A stretch of 5,836 nt of DNA from assembly GCA_021779775.1 (NCBI GenBank), contig JAJYAB010000123.1, positions 1 to 5,836 of the forward strand, written 5' to 3'. The notes under the pieces are model-generated. The model made no database searches and was not told the origin of the DNA. It worked only from the letters and a program-made list of their open reading frames with translations. Each line of letters begins with the position of its first letter. Within the stretch, counting starts at the first letter, position 1. Below are positions 1 to 5,800 of the stretch, one piece after another. Source of the stretch: Actinomycetes bacterium. Its GTDB lineage: Bacteria > Actinomycetota > Acidimicrobiia > Acidimicrobiales > UBA8190. A program made the translations under genes and the position numbers.

Positions 1-363
1 GACGGTCTCCAATCGATTACCCTGCACATACTCCGGAATTGTGGTCTGAAACGCGACGTCGAACGTGAAAGATGCAAGAGAGGCGGCCGCTGCGAGCGGC
101 ACGAGCACGAGCACGGCCCATCGCGACGTCGTTGCCGCAAGAAGCAGCCCACAAAGCGGCCCTATCTTCGCAATCTGCGAGGCAACCATCAACGAACTCG
201 GCTGCCACCGTTGGACGGCTCGGTACATTAGCGGGCCGACCAAGACCGGCGGGGCAAACCGAGCGACGAAGATTGCACTTACCGCCAAGCTCGACTGTTG
301 CCCAGCCGCGACCGCCCAGAGTAGATAGACCTCGATCGCCCGCTCGGAGAAGGCATTTCCCAC
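1..363 (-). CDS. MFS-type transporter, N-terminal part, cut by the window edge
   Basis: The minus-strand frame reaching base 1 has no stop, so the gene continues beyond the left edge. The visible 121 residues read as the first four membrane segments of a major facilitator of the MFS_3 / enterobactin-exporter-like type. They are the end of TM1 (NAFSERAIEVYLLWAVAAG), TM2 (about 25-47, with ARFAPPVLVGPL), TM3 (about 57-80) and TM4 (about 82-105), followed by the typical stretch FDVAFQTTIPEYVQGNRL. The motif A region between TM2 and TM3 is degenerate: it reads RAVQRWQPSS, where the family usually has Asp-Arg followed by basic residues. The product would be an inner-membrane drug or metabolite exporter; the substrate is unknown. 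The start is uncertain. GTG at 363 leaves TM1 incomplete and has no clear ribosome site. The frame is open back to 519 with a TTG at 510, and the upstream residues RRPLIAFVGNAF complete TM1 well. A lost start codon is possible. Confidence 0.8.
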   Translation of the reverse strand, partial: MGNAFSERAIEVYLLWAVAAGQQSSLAVSAIFVARFAPPVLVGPLMYRAVQRWQPSSLMVASQIAKIGPLCGLLLAATTSRWAVLVLVPLAAAASLASFTFDVAFQTTIPEYVQGNRLETV

Positions 364-397
364 AAAGGCTATCAGTGGACGTCGCTCGGCATGCGAA

Positions 398-425
398 ATC
401 AGCTGCGAGCGTGCTCGCAGCTGAT
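398..425 (-). terminator. 13-bp perfect hairpin between the PQQ-like and MFS genes
   Basis: The arms 398-410 and 413-425 (ATCAGCTGCGAGC and its exact complement) pair perfectly across a 2-nt spacer. On the minus strand the hairpin lies downstream of the PQQ-like gene and is followed by GATTTCGCAT, which has only a weak T run. It could be a terminator for that gene or a leader element of the MFS gene. If the MFS frame starts upstream at 510, the hairpin would lie inside coding sequence. The structure is certain; the role is inferred. Confidence 0.45.
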
Positions 426-483
426 GGGCCCATCTGGCCAGCCCGAGGAGCGAACGATGTTCGGCTCGAGACCGGCCAGATGG
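423..483. repeat. Palindrome and second inverted repeat beside the hairpin
   Basis: 423-434 is a perfect 12-bp palindrome (GATGGGCCCATC) that shares bases with the end of the 398-425 hairpin. In addition 430-439 (CCATCTGGCC) is the exact reverse complement of 474-483, separated by 34 nt. The dense cluster of dyads suggests an alternative-pairing leader or a recombination or insertion scar. No protein-binding identity can be assigned. Confidence 0.4.
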
Positions 484-519
484 CCCGCGCCGGGGCCAGG
501 TGAGCCGCAACTCACACGG

Positions 520-939
520 TCAAAGGCTTCGTCGCCGCGGCTTCCCGTCGAGGCCGAGCGCGATGACGCGGTCGCCAGCCGCCATGATCAGCTCGCTGTC
601 TGCGAGAACTGGGCTGCTTCGGACACGCGTGCCGGTGTCGAAGACCCAATCGACCGCACCATTGGCCATGGACAGCGCAGCGATGCGGGTCGGCCCGAAC
701 GGAGCGAAGAAATGCCGTCCATCAGATGCCGCCCGGGCATAGGCCGTGGAGTAGAGGTGCGTCCACCACAATGGTTCTCCGGTGCGCGCTTCGATCGCGC
801 CGAAACGGGTTTCCCAGGTCCGATGGTCGTAGACCGACAGTCCGACAACACCATCCTTGAGAAGGGGTACGCGCCCGATCCCCTCGACAGGCAAGGTCCA
901 CCGAAAACCAACCCCGAGAGGTGACCGATCCTGTTGCAT
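520..939 (-). CDS. PQQ-like beta-propeller repeat protein, short or truncated
   Basis: The 139-residue product contains two to three PQQ-like (BamB/quinoprotein type) propeller blades. The blade-end motifs are visible as AIEARTGEPLWW (about residues 48-59) and ALSMANGAVDWVF (about 87-99). The last blade starts with VRSSPVLADSELIMAAGDRVIAL and stops at GLDGKPRRRSL. The start at 939 is supported by GGAG (947-950) seven bases upstream and by an in-frame TGA just before it. The family usually has six to eight blades and often a signal peptide or other domains. This protein has no signal peptide and too few blades to close a ring, so it is either a remnant or a half-propeller that must pair. It ends mid-blade, which favours 3' loss. 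It shares reading frame with the MFS gene downstream, but the intervening sequence does not look like propeller. Its function in the cell cannot be stated. Confidence 0.65.
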   Translation of the reverse strand: MQQDRSPLGVGFRWTLPVEGIGRVPLLKDGVVGLSVYDHRTWETRFGAIEARTGEPLWWTHLYSTAYARAASDGRHFFAPFGPTRIAALSMANGAVDWVFDTGTRVRSSPVLADSELIMAAGDRVIALGLDGKPRRRSL

Positions 940-1503
940 GGGTCAACTCCGCATGGACGGCCCGACTCTTGCTCCTTCTAACACGGTCGATGGATGCCGA
1001 TCAATACCTGAGAGACATCTGCAACAAATCGCCCTGTCGCGCGCATGGCCGCGTCATATTCGTTGCGGTTCACGGACCGAGCCCAGAACCACCCCCTTCT
1101 GATCCGGGGTCGCTGGCGAGGGGACCCGGTTTCGGAGCGGGGCGCAGGTGAGGGCCCGGGTCAAGCCGACGCGTGACGACGGACCGGCGCCGCCGTTGCC
1201 GAACCGCATCCGGCGTTGCCGTGGCCGGGTGGCCCCGTGCTGCCGCAAGGCCGGCTCGGCCACGCACGCAGACGGCTCGGACCTTGCCGCACGCTGGCCG
1301 TCGAGCTCGGTGAGCCGTGCCCGGTAGAACGGCATGCACGGGGGGAGCTGGAGCCGGAGCATGGCAGCGGTCATCGGACCCGAGCGCCCGGCGGAAACGC
1401 CGGGGATGTGCGCTGGGGCCTACCGCCAATCCCGCCACGGTGCCACCTCCCTACCCGACCGCGACCCGCCCGTGCTGCTGTACCCACTAGTCAATCCGCC
1501 CTA

Positions 1504-1532
1504 TTGACCGGCCGCACCGCCGCGAGTACAAG
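1504..1532 (+). promoter_or_regulatory. Weak sigma70-type promoter candidate
   Basis: TTGACC (1504-1509) and TACAAG (1527-1532) are spaced by 17 nt, matching the -35 and -10 consensus at 5/6 and 4/6. The -35 lies within a small dyad, GTCAAT (1490-1495) and ATTGAC (1503-1508). If used, it would give a leader of roughly 170 nt for the gene at 1713. In DNA of this GC content such matches arise by chance, so this stays tentative. Confidence 0.22.
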
Positions 1533-1674
1533 GACCGGATGAAAGGGAAGTGCCGCGATCGCAAGAGGTGATAAGAGGCAAGACCCACAGTCCCGCCCCA
1601 GCGGCTATGCCGCAAGTCTGGTCGTCGATGTGCGGCCCGAGCGGCTGGAAGTCGGTCATCGGCTCGCCGGCTAT

Positions 1675-1688
1675 TGACGGTGCCGTCA
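1675..1688. promoter_or_regulatory. 14-bp inverted repeat upstream of the secreted-protein gene
   Basis: TGACGG-TG-CCGTCA is a perfect dyad with 6-bp arms that ends 24 nt before the ATG at 1713 and just ahead of the ribosome site. It could be a repressor operator or a small RNA hairpin. The octamer CTATTGAC that runs into it (1671-1678) also occurs at 1501-1508, over the promoter candidate. No regulator is present in the window to connect with it. Confidence 0.25.
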
Positions 1689-1712
1689 TCACACAAGCTG
1701 AGGATCACAGTA

Positions 1713-2426
1713 ATGGTGCGCCTCCGATTGATCAGCGTGTTGACGACCATGGTCCTCGTTCTACTTATGCCAACGGCTGTCCAAGCTGCGGATCCGGGCT
1801 CTGGCTGGATTTACTTCAACCCGCATGTCCCCTTCACAGTAACGAACGGCACTGAGACGCTCCTTCAGGGCACGAAAGCGTCAGATGGTTCGTGCCGTGG
1901 CGGGCTCACGTTGCGTCACGAGATGGGACAGCCTGCAGTTGTTGCCATCGAGGTGGGCGCGAATCCGTCCACGTGTCAGCAACTGATCGAGGTCGGTTCT
2001 GCTCCGGCCCCGTCTGGCCTGTCGCCAATGGCAAGCGGCTGGAGGAGCGGCTACTTCGTCACCACCTGGGTCGATCCGCTCGATCTCCAATTGGCGTCGG
2101 TGCAGGATTCGATGACGTGGACGTACGACGGCACCTACGTGGACAGTGTGAGCAGCTACAGTGAAACGCTCAATGAGGATCAATTCACTGGGTGGTACGT
2201 GCAGTCGGATTCGGGAGCAGTACTATCCTGGGCTCCGCATCAATACTCCGCGACAGTGTACTCGAACGTGACGTTCCAGAACTACAAGTTCTGCGGCGGA
2301 ACCACGATCCACTTTCAACCCAACAGCTTCACGGCATACGGCGCTCCAAGGGATGCAGGCTACGTGGACACATGGGCAACCGGATGCGACACGAATCTGA
2401 TCTACTACTACTCTTACTTGTGGTAG
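1713..2426 (+). CDS. Secreted four-cysteine protein of unknown function
   Basis: The 237-residue product begins with a clear Sec signal peptide: a basic n-region (MVRLR), a hydrophobic core (LISVLTTMVLVLLMP) and a cleavage site after VQA (about residue 25). The start at 1713 is chosen because GAGG (1700-1703) lies nine bases upstream; an in-frame TTG at 1674 has nothing comparable. The mature part is rich in Tyr, Trp, Ser and Thr and has four cysteines (61, 88, 194, 225), enough for two disulfides outside the cell. It ends in the aromatic tail IYYYSYLW. Several segments look like beta strands. I do not recognise a named domain. The pattern of a Cys followed by IEVG, then a WxDP segment and a WTYDGTYV segment, reminds me of uncharacterised secreted proteins of high-GC Gram-positives, but this is from memory only. 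GC content is visibly lower than in the operon at 3529-5836. It is followed 27 nt later, in the same frame, by a small membrane-protein gene. Confidence 0.72.
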   Translation: MVRLRLISVLTTMVLVLLMPTAVQAADPGSGWIYFNPHVPFTVTNGTETLLQGTKASDGSCRGGLTLRHEMGQPAVVAIEVGANPSTCQQLIEVGSAPAPSGLSPMASGWRSGYFVTTWVDPLDLQLASVQDSMTWTYDGTYVDSVSSYSETLNEDQFTGWYVQSDSGAVLSWAPHQYSATVYSNVTFQNYKFCGGTTIHFQPNSFTAYGAPRDAGYVDTWATGCDTNLIYYYSYLW

Positions 2427-2453
2427 GAGCAGAGCTGCCTCACAGATCGGCGT

Positions 2454-2954
2454 TTGCAAGTGGCCCGCTGTTGGGCGATCGGCGCAACCGGCGCGGCCGT
2501 CTTGGCTTTGCTCGTGATCGCCGCCGTGGAGGGCCCGCTTGCATGGCTACAGTTCACTCTTCCCACGCTGAGGGACGGTCTCGGGTTGATGTTTCCGGTC
2601 CCGATAGATTCGTGGGACTCAACCGGCATACCGTTGCTTCTGGTAGTCGCTGCTGCAGCAAGCGGCGCCCTTCAGGCGTCCAGGACCTCTGAATCCTTGG
2701 TGGCTCCGGCGATTACGGGAACGGCAATCGTCGGCCTGGTGATGTCCGTGTGGGTCTTCCTCCTAGCGGTTGGCCTTCTGTCCCTCCAATCGGGTCCATC
2801 GACGGACGTCGGCGTCGCTCTGGAGAAGGCAGGCATCTTCGCCGGGTCGTTTCTGGTGGTGTCAGTCTTCCCGTTGGTGCCGTTAGCGCTCGCCTGGGCG
2901 TGGGTTGTGCGTTTTGTGGAGCGTCATTTGGAAGCGGCGTCACGATCACCGTGA
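2454..2954 (+). CDS. Small four-helix integral membrane protein, unknown function
   Basis: The 166-residue product has four hydrophobic segments, at about 7-26, 58-76, 86-111 and 126-153. A polar stretch (about 27-57, with DSWDS) lies between TM1 and TM2, and a short charged tail (VERHLEAASRSP) follows TM4. No known family motif is visible. The start is uncertain: TTG at 2454 and GTG at 2460 both fit in front of TM1. The only good ribosome site, AGGAG (2425-2429), overlaps the upstream stop and is too far (24 nt or more) for a standard start, so translation probably depends on coupling to the upstream gene. A hairpin directly after the stop closes the unit. The pairing suggests the membrane protein works with the secreted protein at 1713-2426, perhaps in its export, anchoring or sensing; this is inference. 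Confidence 0.65.
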   Translation: MQVARCWAIGATGAAVLALLVIAAVEGPLAWLQFTLPTLRDGLGLMFPVPIDSWDSTGIPLLLVVAAAASGALQASRTSESLVAPAITGTAIVGLVMSVWVFLLAVGLLSLQSGPSTDVGVALEKAGIFAGSFLVVSVFPLVPLALAWAWVVRFVERHLEAASRSP

Positions 2955-2986
2955 TTGCGGCCGAGCTCAGTGGGGCTCGGCCGCAA
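2955..2986 (+). terminator. GC-rich hairpin just after the membrane-protein stop
   Basis: The 12-bp arms 2955-2966 (TTGCGGCCGAGC) and 2975-2986 (exact complement) enclose an 8-nt loop and begin on the base after the TGA at 2952-2954. The position and stability suit an intrinsic terminator for the two-gene unit upstream. There is no T tract after it (GCCGCCTGCG follows), as is often seen in high-GC bacteria, so termination efficiency cannot be judged. Confidence 0.65.
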
Positions 2987-3020
2987 GCCGCCTGCGCCGC
3001 AAAGAAGGTCTGGGCACTGA

Positions 3021-3155
3021 TCCGGGCCGGCCCCGATTAGATCGATCACGAGCGCCCTGGGCAAGCTCCTGACCAATGCCGCGGGCACGCAGGCCGACCT
3101 CGTGATTTGGATCTCCGAGACGTTCACCGAGGAGCACCTGGCTGGGTCATGCTGA
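3021..3155 (+). pseudogene. Fragment of a DUF4268-like nuclease-fold protein
   Basis: The frame 3045-3152 reads ALGKLLTNAAGTQADLVIWI followed by SETFTEEHLAGSC and a TGA. This closely resembles the conserved stretch LGQLLTYAAG...VVWIAERFTEEHRAALDWLN of DUF4268-type proteins, a PD-(D/E)xK nuclease-like family often found with restriction and defence genes. Only about 30 residues remain. The catalytic part upstream (the family's ENQLE-type segment) and everything after the EEH motif are missing. Just upstream, 3044-3055 in another frame encodes Asp-His-Glu-Arg, as expected before LGQLL, which suggests a one-base insertion near 3056. After EEH a Trp-Leu pair appears in a shifted frame. No start codon or ribosome site is present. 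I read it as a decayed remnant, not an expressed gene. The family assignment is from memory of the motif. Confidence 0.55.
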
Positions 3156-3420
3156 GACACACTTGGCCAGCGGTCGGCGAAGTAATCGCCCGACGATGCG
3201 GACTGTCACTCGTAAAGTGTCGTCGCGACTCCATTCGCCCCGACCAGATCATCGCTCCGACAAGATCAGCTGCGCCCAGACCGGCGAGCCACCGCCAGCG
3301 ATCGCCGAATCGCCCCGCCACAGCGGTTCGCGTACTGACCGGTCTCGCCCACCAGCTGGTACGCCGGCCCCGATCGGCGCGCAAATGCGACGCCCTGCGG
3401 CACACTGTTAAGCAATCTTG
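3156..3420. other. Gap without a recognisable gene
   Basis: Frames on both strands are short and arginine/proline-rich, without domains or ribosome sites. No convincing promoter stands out. An AT-richer spot, CTGTTAAGCAATCTTGATCG (3404-3423), immediately precedes the hairpin at 3421 and is the most likely place for promoter elements of the downstream operon, but no paired -35/-10 can be defended. Confidence 0.4.
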
Positions 3421-3460
3421 ATCGTGGCGATTCCGGGAGACGATCCCGGCGCGCCACGAT
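3421..3460 (+). promoter_or_regulatory. Compound hairpin in the leader of the NEW3/ABC operon
   Basis: The outer arms ATCGTGGCG (3421-3429) and CGCCACGAT (3452-3460) pair perfectly. Inside them CCGGGA (3433-3438) pairs with TCCCGG (3444-3449) around a GACGA loop, leaving a small 3x2 internal loop. The element ends 68 nt before the ATG at 3529. It may be a terminator for upstream transcription or a 5'-leader structure. No T tract follows, which slightly favours a leader element. No known riboswitch is recognised. Confidence 0.4.
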
Positions 3461-3528
3461 GGCACGAGTTGGTCCCGGGGCGGCCCCGCCCCACCGCGCC
3501 CAGCGGTATTGCGTCTGACGAGGAAGAC

Positions 3529-4680
3529 ATGACACGAGGTCGCCTGGCGTCCCTGTCCCTTGCTGCTCTGCTGGTCCTGGCCGCGGCGTCGCCCGGTATG
3601 GTGTCGGCGGCGAGCTTCTCGATCTCCACGCCGTACCCTGCGGTGACGGTCCAGGCGGGCAACACCGTGACCTTCGACCTGACGGTCACCACGCCGTCAC
3701 CCGAGCGCGTGGACCTCGCTGTCAGCGGCGCCCCGAGCGGCTGGACGGCGACCATCACGGGCGGTGGCAACACCGTCGACGCGGTGTACACGGGAGGCAC
3801 CACGCCGCCGTCGGTGCAGCTCTCGGTCAAGGTGCCGCAGGACGCGGCCGCGGGGACCCACGCGCTCGCCGTCAGCGCGACGGCCGCGCAGGGCACGCAG
3901 ACGCTTCCGATCACGATCCAGGTCGAGACCGCGTCGGCAGGCGGGGTGCAGCTGACCACCAGCTTCGCGAAGCTCTCCGGCACCGCGACCAGCACCTTCA
4001 CCTACAGCGTCACGCTGGCCAACAACGGCACGCAGCAGCAGACCTTCACCCTGCAGGGGCAGGGGCCGGCCGGCTGGCAGGTCGACGTGCATCCCTCCAG
4101 CAACGCGCAGGCGCTGACCGACACGATCGCCGGCGGGAGCAACGACACGCTGACGGTCACCGTGACGCCGCCCGCCTCGGTCACCGCCGGGCAGTACCCC
4201 ATCCAGGTCACGGCGGCGGCCGGATCGCAGTCGGCGCAGGTCCAGCTCGAGGCGGACGTGACGGGGTCGCCGGCCCTGACCATGAGCACCCCCAACCAGG
4301 TGCTCAACGCCCAGGTCACATCCGGTGGCACGGGGACGGTGTCGCTGATCGTGACCAACAGCGGCACTGTCCCGCTGACCGGGGTGAGCCTCACGTCGAC
4401 GCCCCCGACGGGCTGGACCGTCACGTTCGCGCCCACCTCGATCCCGTCCCTCCAGCCAGGGGCGGCCAGCACGGTGACGGCCACCATCCACCCGGCCAGC
4501 AACGCCCTCACCGGCGACTACGACGTCACGATGACGGCCACCTCGGGGGGCGCCACGCAGAGCCTCGACATCCGCACGACCGTCCAGACCTCGCCGCTCT
4601 GGGGGTTCGTGGGGCTGGCGCTGATCGCCGTCGTGCTGGTCGGGCTCGGCTGGGTCTTCCGCCGGTACGGCAGGCGCTGA
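3529..4680 (+). CDS. Secreted, membrane-anchored protein with three NEW3-like domains
   Basis: The 383-residue product starts with a Sec signal peptide (MTRGRLASLSLAALLVLAAA, cleavage near VSA|ASF, about residue 27). Three beta-sandwich repeats of roughly 105 residues follow, at about 28-132, 138-247 and 248-355. Each has the NEW3 / alpha-galactosidase-associated pattern: a strand with V..G.T.TF/S, a GWT or GWQV turn (SGWTATI, AGWQVDV, TGWTVTF), and a closing A.AG.Y/H.(I/V).V.AT strand. A C-terminal membrane helix (about 358-377, WGFVGLALIAVVLVGLGWVF) ends in the basic tail RRYGRR, so the domains face outside. This is the COG1470-type architecture commonly found beside ABC transporter genes. 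The start at 3529 is preferred over an in-frame TTG at 3418 because GAGGA (3520-3524) lies just upstream and the signal peptide begins there. The role is probably an extracytoplasmic partner of the ABC transporter encoded next; the ligand is unknown. GC-rich third positions mark it as native to the downstream operon. Confidence 0.88.
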   Translation: MTRGRLASLSLAALLVLAAASPGMVSAASFSISTPYPAVTVQAGNTVTFDLTVTTPSPERVDLAVSGAPSGWTATITGGGNTVDAVYTGGTTPPSVQLSVKVPQDAAAGTHALAVSATAAQGTQTLPITIQVETASAGGVQLTTSFAKLSGTATSTFTYSVTLANNGTQQQTFTLQGQGPAGWQVDVHPSSNAQALTDTIAGGSNDTLTVTVTPPASVTAGQYPIQVTAAAGSQSAQVQLEADVTGSPALTMSTPNQVLNAQVTSGGTGTVSLIVTNSGTVPLTGVSLTSTPPTGWTVTFAPTSIPSLQPGAASTVTATIHPASNALTGDYDVTMTATSGGATQSLDIRTTVQTSPLWGFVGLALIAVVLVGLGWVFRRYGRR

Positions 4681-4846
4681 GATGCCGCCCAGGAGCGATC
4701 CGCGGGGCCGTGGCGCCGGGCGACGCGGGGCCGGCACTCGGCCCGGGACCGGGGCACGGCCGGCGGCCGGCATGCGGGCCGGAGCACGGCCGGCGGGAGA
4801 TGCCGGCCCCCTTCGCGGCGAGGGGGATCGCGAGGCGGCGGCGTCC
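4681..4846 (+). other. GC-extreme repetitive leader or N-terminal extension of the ABC ATPase
   Basis: The ABC frame is open here from an ATG at 4682, one base after the NEW3 stop. It would add 55 residues made almost only of Gly, Arg, Ala and Pro. The segment GCACGGCCGGCGG occurs at 4754-4766 and 4784-4796, a 30-bp period that gives GARPA twice. By hand count only 8 of 55 codons have A or T at the second position, far fewer than in a normal coding region of this genome, and third positions are no richer in GC than second ones. That argues for non-coding or slipped repeat sequence. The close spacing to the upstream stop argues the other way, for coupled translation from 4682. Confidence 0.5.
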
Positions 4847-5800
4847 GTGATCCGGACCCGTGCACTCACGAAGATGTATGGCGACATCCTCGCCGTGGAC
4901 CACCTGAACCTCGATGTGCGTTCCGGTGAGGTGTTCGGGCTGCTCGGTCCAAACGGCGCGGGCAAGACCACCACGATCCTGATGCTGCTCGGGCTCTCCG
5001 AGCCGACCGACGGCCACGCGGAGGTGGCGGGCTACGATCCCACCCGGTTTCCCCTGGAGGTCAAGCGGCGCGTCGGCTACCTGCCCGACGAGGTCGGCTT
5101 CTACGGCGGCCTGACCGGGCGCCAGAACCTGCGCTACACGGCCCGCCTGAACCGCCTCGATGCGAGGACGACCGAGGAGCGGGTGGGCGACCTGCTCGCG
5201 CAGGTCGGGCTGGCCGACGTCGGGGACCGGCCGGTGGACACGTACTCGCGCGGCATGCGACAGCGACTGGGCCTCGCCGACGCGCTGGTCAAGGCGCCGT
5301 CGGTGGTGGTCCTCGACGAGCCGACGACGGCGATCGACCCGGCCGGCGTCACCGAGGTGCTCGCGCTGATCCGCTCGATCGCGCGCGACCGGGGCGCGGC
5401 GGTGCTGCTCTCCAGCCACCTGCTCCACCAGGTCCAGCAGGTGTGCGACCGGGTCGCGATCTTCGTCTCGGGCAGGATCGTGGCGCAGGGGTCCATGCGG
5501 CGCCTGGCCGAGCAGATGGCGGGCGACACGCTGCAGGTGGAGATCGGGCTCGACGGGCCGGCCGACGCGTTCGAGCCCGCCCTCCGCGCGATCCCGGGCG
5601 TGCACGAGGTGGTCCGCGACGAGCACGACCCGCGGGTCTGGCGGGTCACCGGGGCCCGGTCGCTGCAGTCCCGGCTCGCCGGCGAGCTCGCGGGCCGCGG
5701 CCTGGGGGTCTGGCACCTGCGGCGGGTGGGCGACGACCTGGACGAGATCTACATGCGGTACTTCTCGAAGGAGGAGGCCGGCAATGGCCGTGCAGCCTGA
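4847..5800 (+). CDS. ABC transporter ATP-binding protein
   Basis: The 317-residue core is a complete ABC ATPase that powers transport at the inner face of the membrane. Numbered from the GTG at 4847, it shows Walker A GPNGAGKT (34-41), the Q-loop region GYLPDEVGFYGGLTG with Asp instead of Gln (about 81), a signature YSRGM instead of LSGGQ (133-137), Walker B VVVLDEP (153-159, catalytic Glu 158), D-loop AIDP, and the H-loop His in SSHLLHQV (191). YSRGM and LPD/LPE variants are normal in the CcmA/NosF-like export branch. A C-terminal region of about 90 residues follows the nucleotide-binding domain, as in that branch. The GTG start gives MIRTRALTKMYGDILAVDHL, the usual family N-terminus, with GAGG (4832-4835) upstream. 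An ATG at 4682 would add 55 low-complexity residues. The gene follows the NEW3 gene and overlaps the next one by 17 nt, so the three form an operon. The substrate is not deducible. Confidence 0.93.
   Translation: MIRTRALTKMYGDILAVDHLNLDVRSGEVFGLLGPNGAGKTTTILMLLGLSEPTDGHAEVAGYDPTRFPLEVKRRVGYLPDEVGFYGGLTGRQNLRYTARLNRLDARTTEERVGDLLAQVGLADVGDRPVDTYSRGMRQRLGLADALVKAPSVVVLDEPTTAIDPAGVTEVLALIRSIARDRGAAVLLSSHLLHQVQQVCDRVAIFVSGRIVAQGSMRRLAEQMAGDTLQVEIGLDGPADAFEPALRAIPGVHEVVRDEHDPRVWRVTGARSLQSRLAGELAGRGLGVWHLRRVGDDLDEIYMRYFSKEEAGNGRAA

Larger units (their letters stand above)
940..1712. other. Gap without a supportable gene
   Basis: I examined both strands and found only short arginine/proline-rich open frames with no recognisable domain and no good ribosome site. 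A minus-strand frame starting at 1374 has a codon-like pattern for its first 35 codons (GC-rich third positions, mixed second positions), then turns into arginine/proline-rich text. It could be a decayed gene end. The right part (1490-1712) holds the promoter-like and operator-like sites listed separately. The rest looks like divergent intergenic or degraded DNA. Confidence 0.5.

Noticed and set aside
17..433. Minus-strand frame of 138 codons with an ATG at 433
   Set aside because: It is cysteine- and arginine-rich without domains, and it is out of frame with the MFS sequence, which explains the region better.
391..924. Plus-strand frame of 177 codons
   Set aside because: Mostly opposite the PQQ-like gene; low-complexity charged composition and no ribosome site.
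1054..1438. Overlapping minus-strand frames in the gap
   Set aside because: The first 35 codons from 1374 look slightly coding-like, but the rest is Arg/Pro-rich and no family is recognisable, so no gene is called.
1501..1692. Minus-strand frame with an internal ATG at 1659 (MTDFQPLGPHIDDQ...)
   Set aside because: The text looks less random than its neighbours, but it is short, has no good ribosome site and overlaps the promoter region of the gene at 1713; there is not enough to call it.
3124..3535. Minus-strand frames before the NEW3 gene
   Set aside because: Arg/Trp-rich, no domain and no ribosome site; they overlap the decayed fragment and the hairpin.
3697..4974. Long minus-strand open frame (425 codons) opposite the NEW3 and ABC genes
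   Set aside because: It is rich in Arg, Gly, Ala and Pro and has no domain. It mirrors the GC3-rich plus-strand genes, which have clear signal peptides, domains and ATPase motifs.
4526..5716. Long minus-strand open frame (396 codons) opposite the ABC ATPase
   Set aside because: Antisense shadow of a complete ABC ATPase; its composition is biased and no motif is seen.
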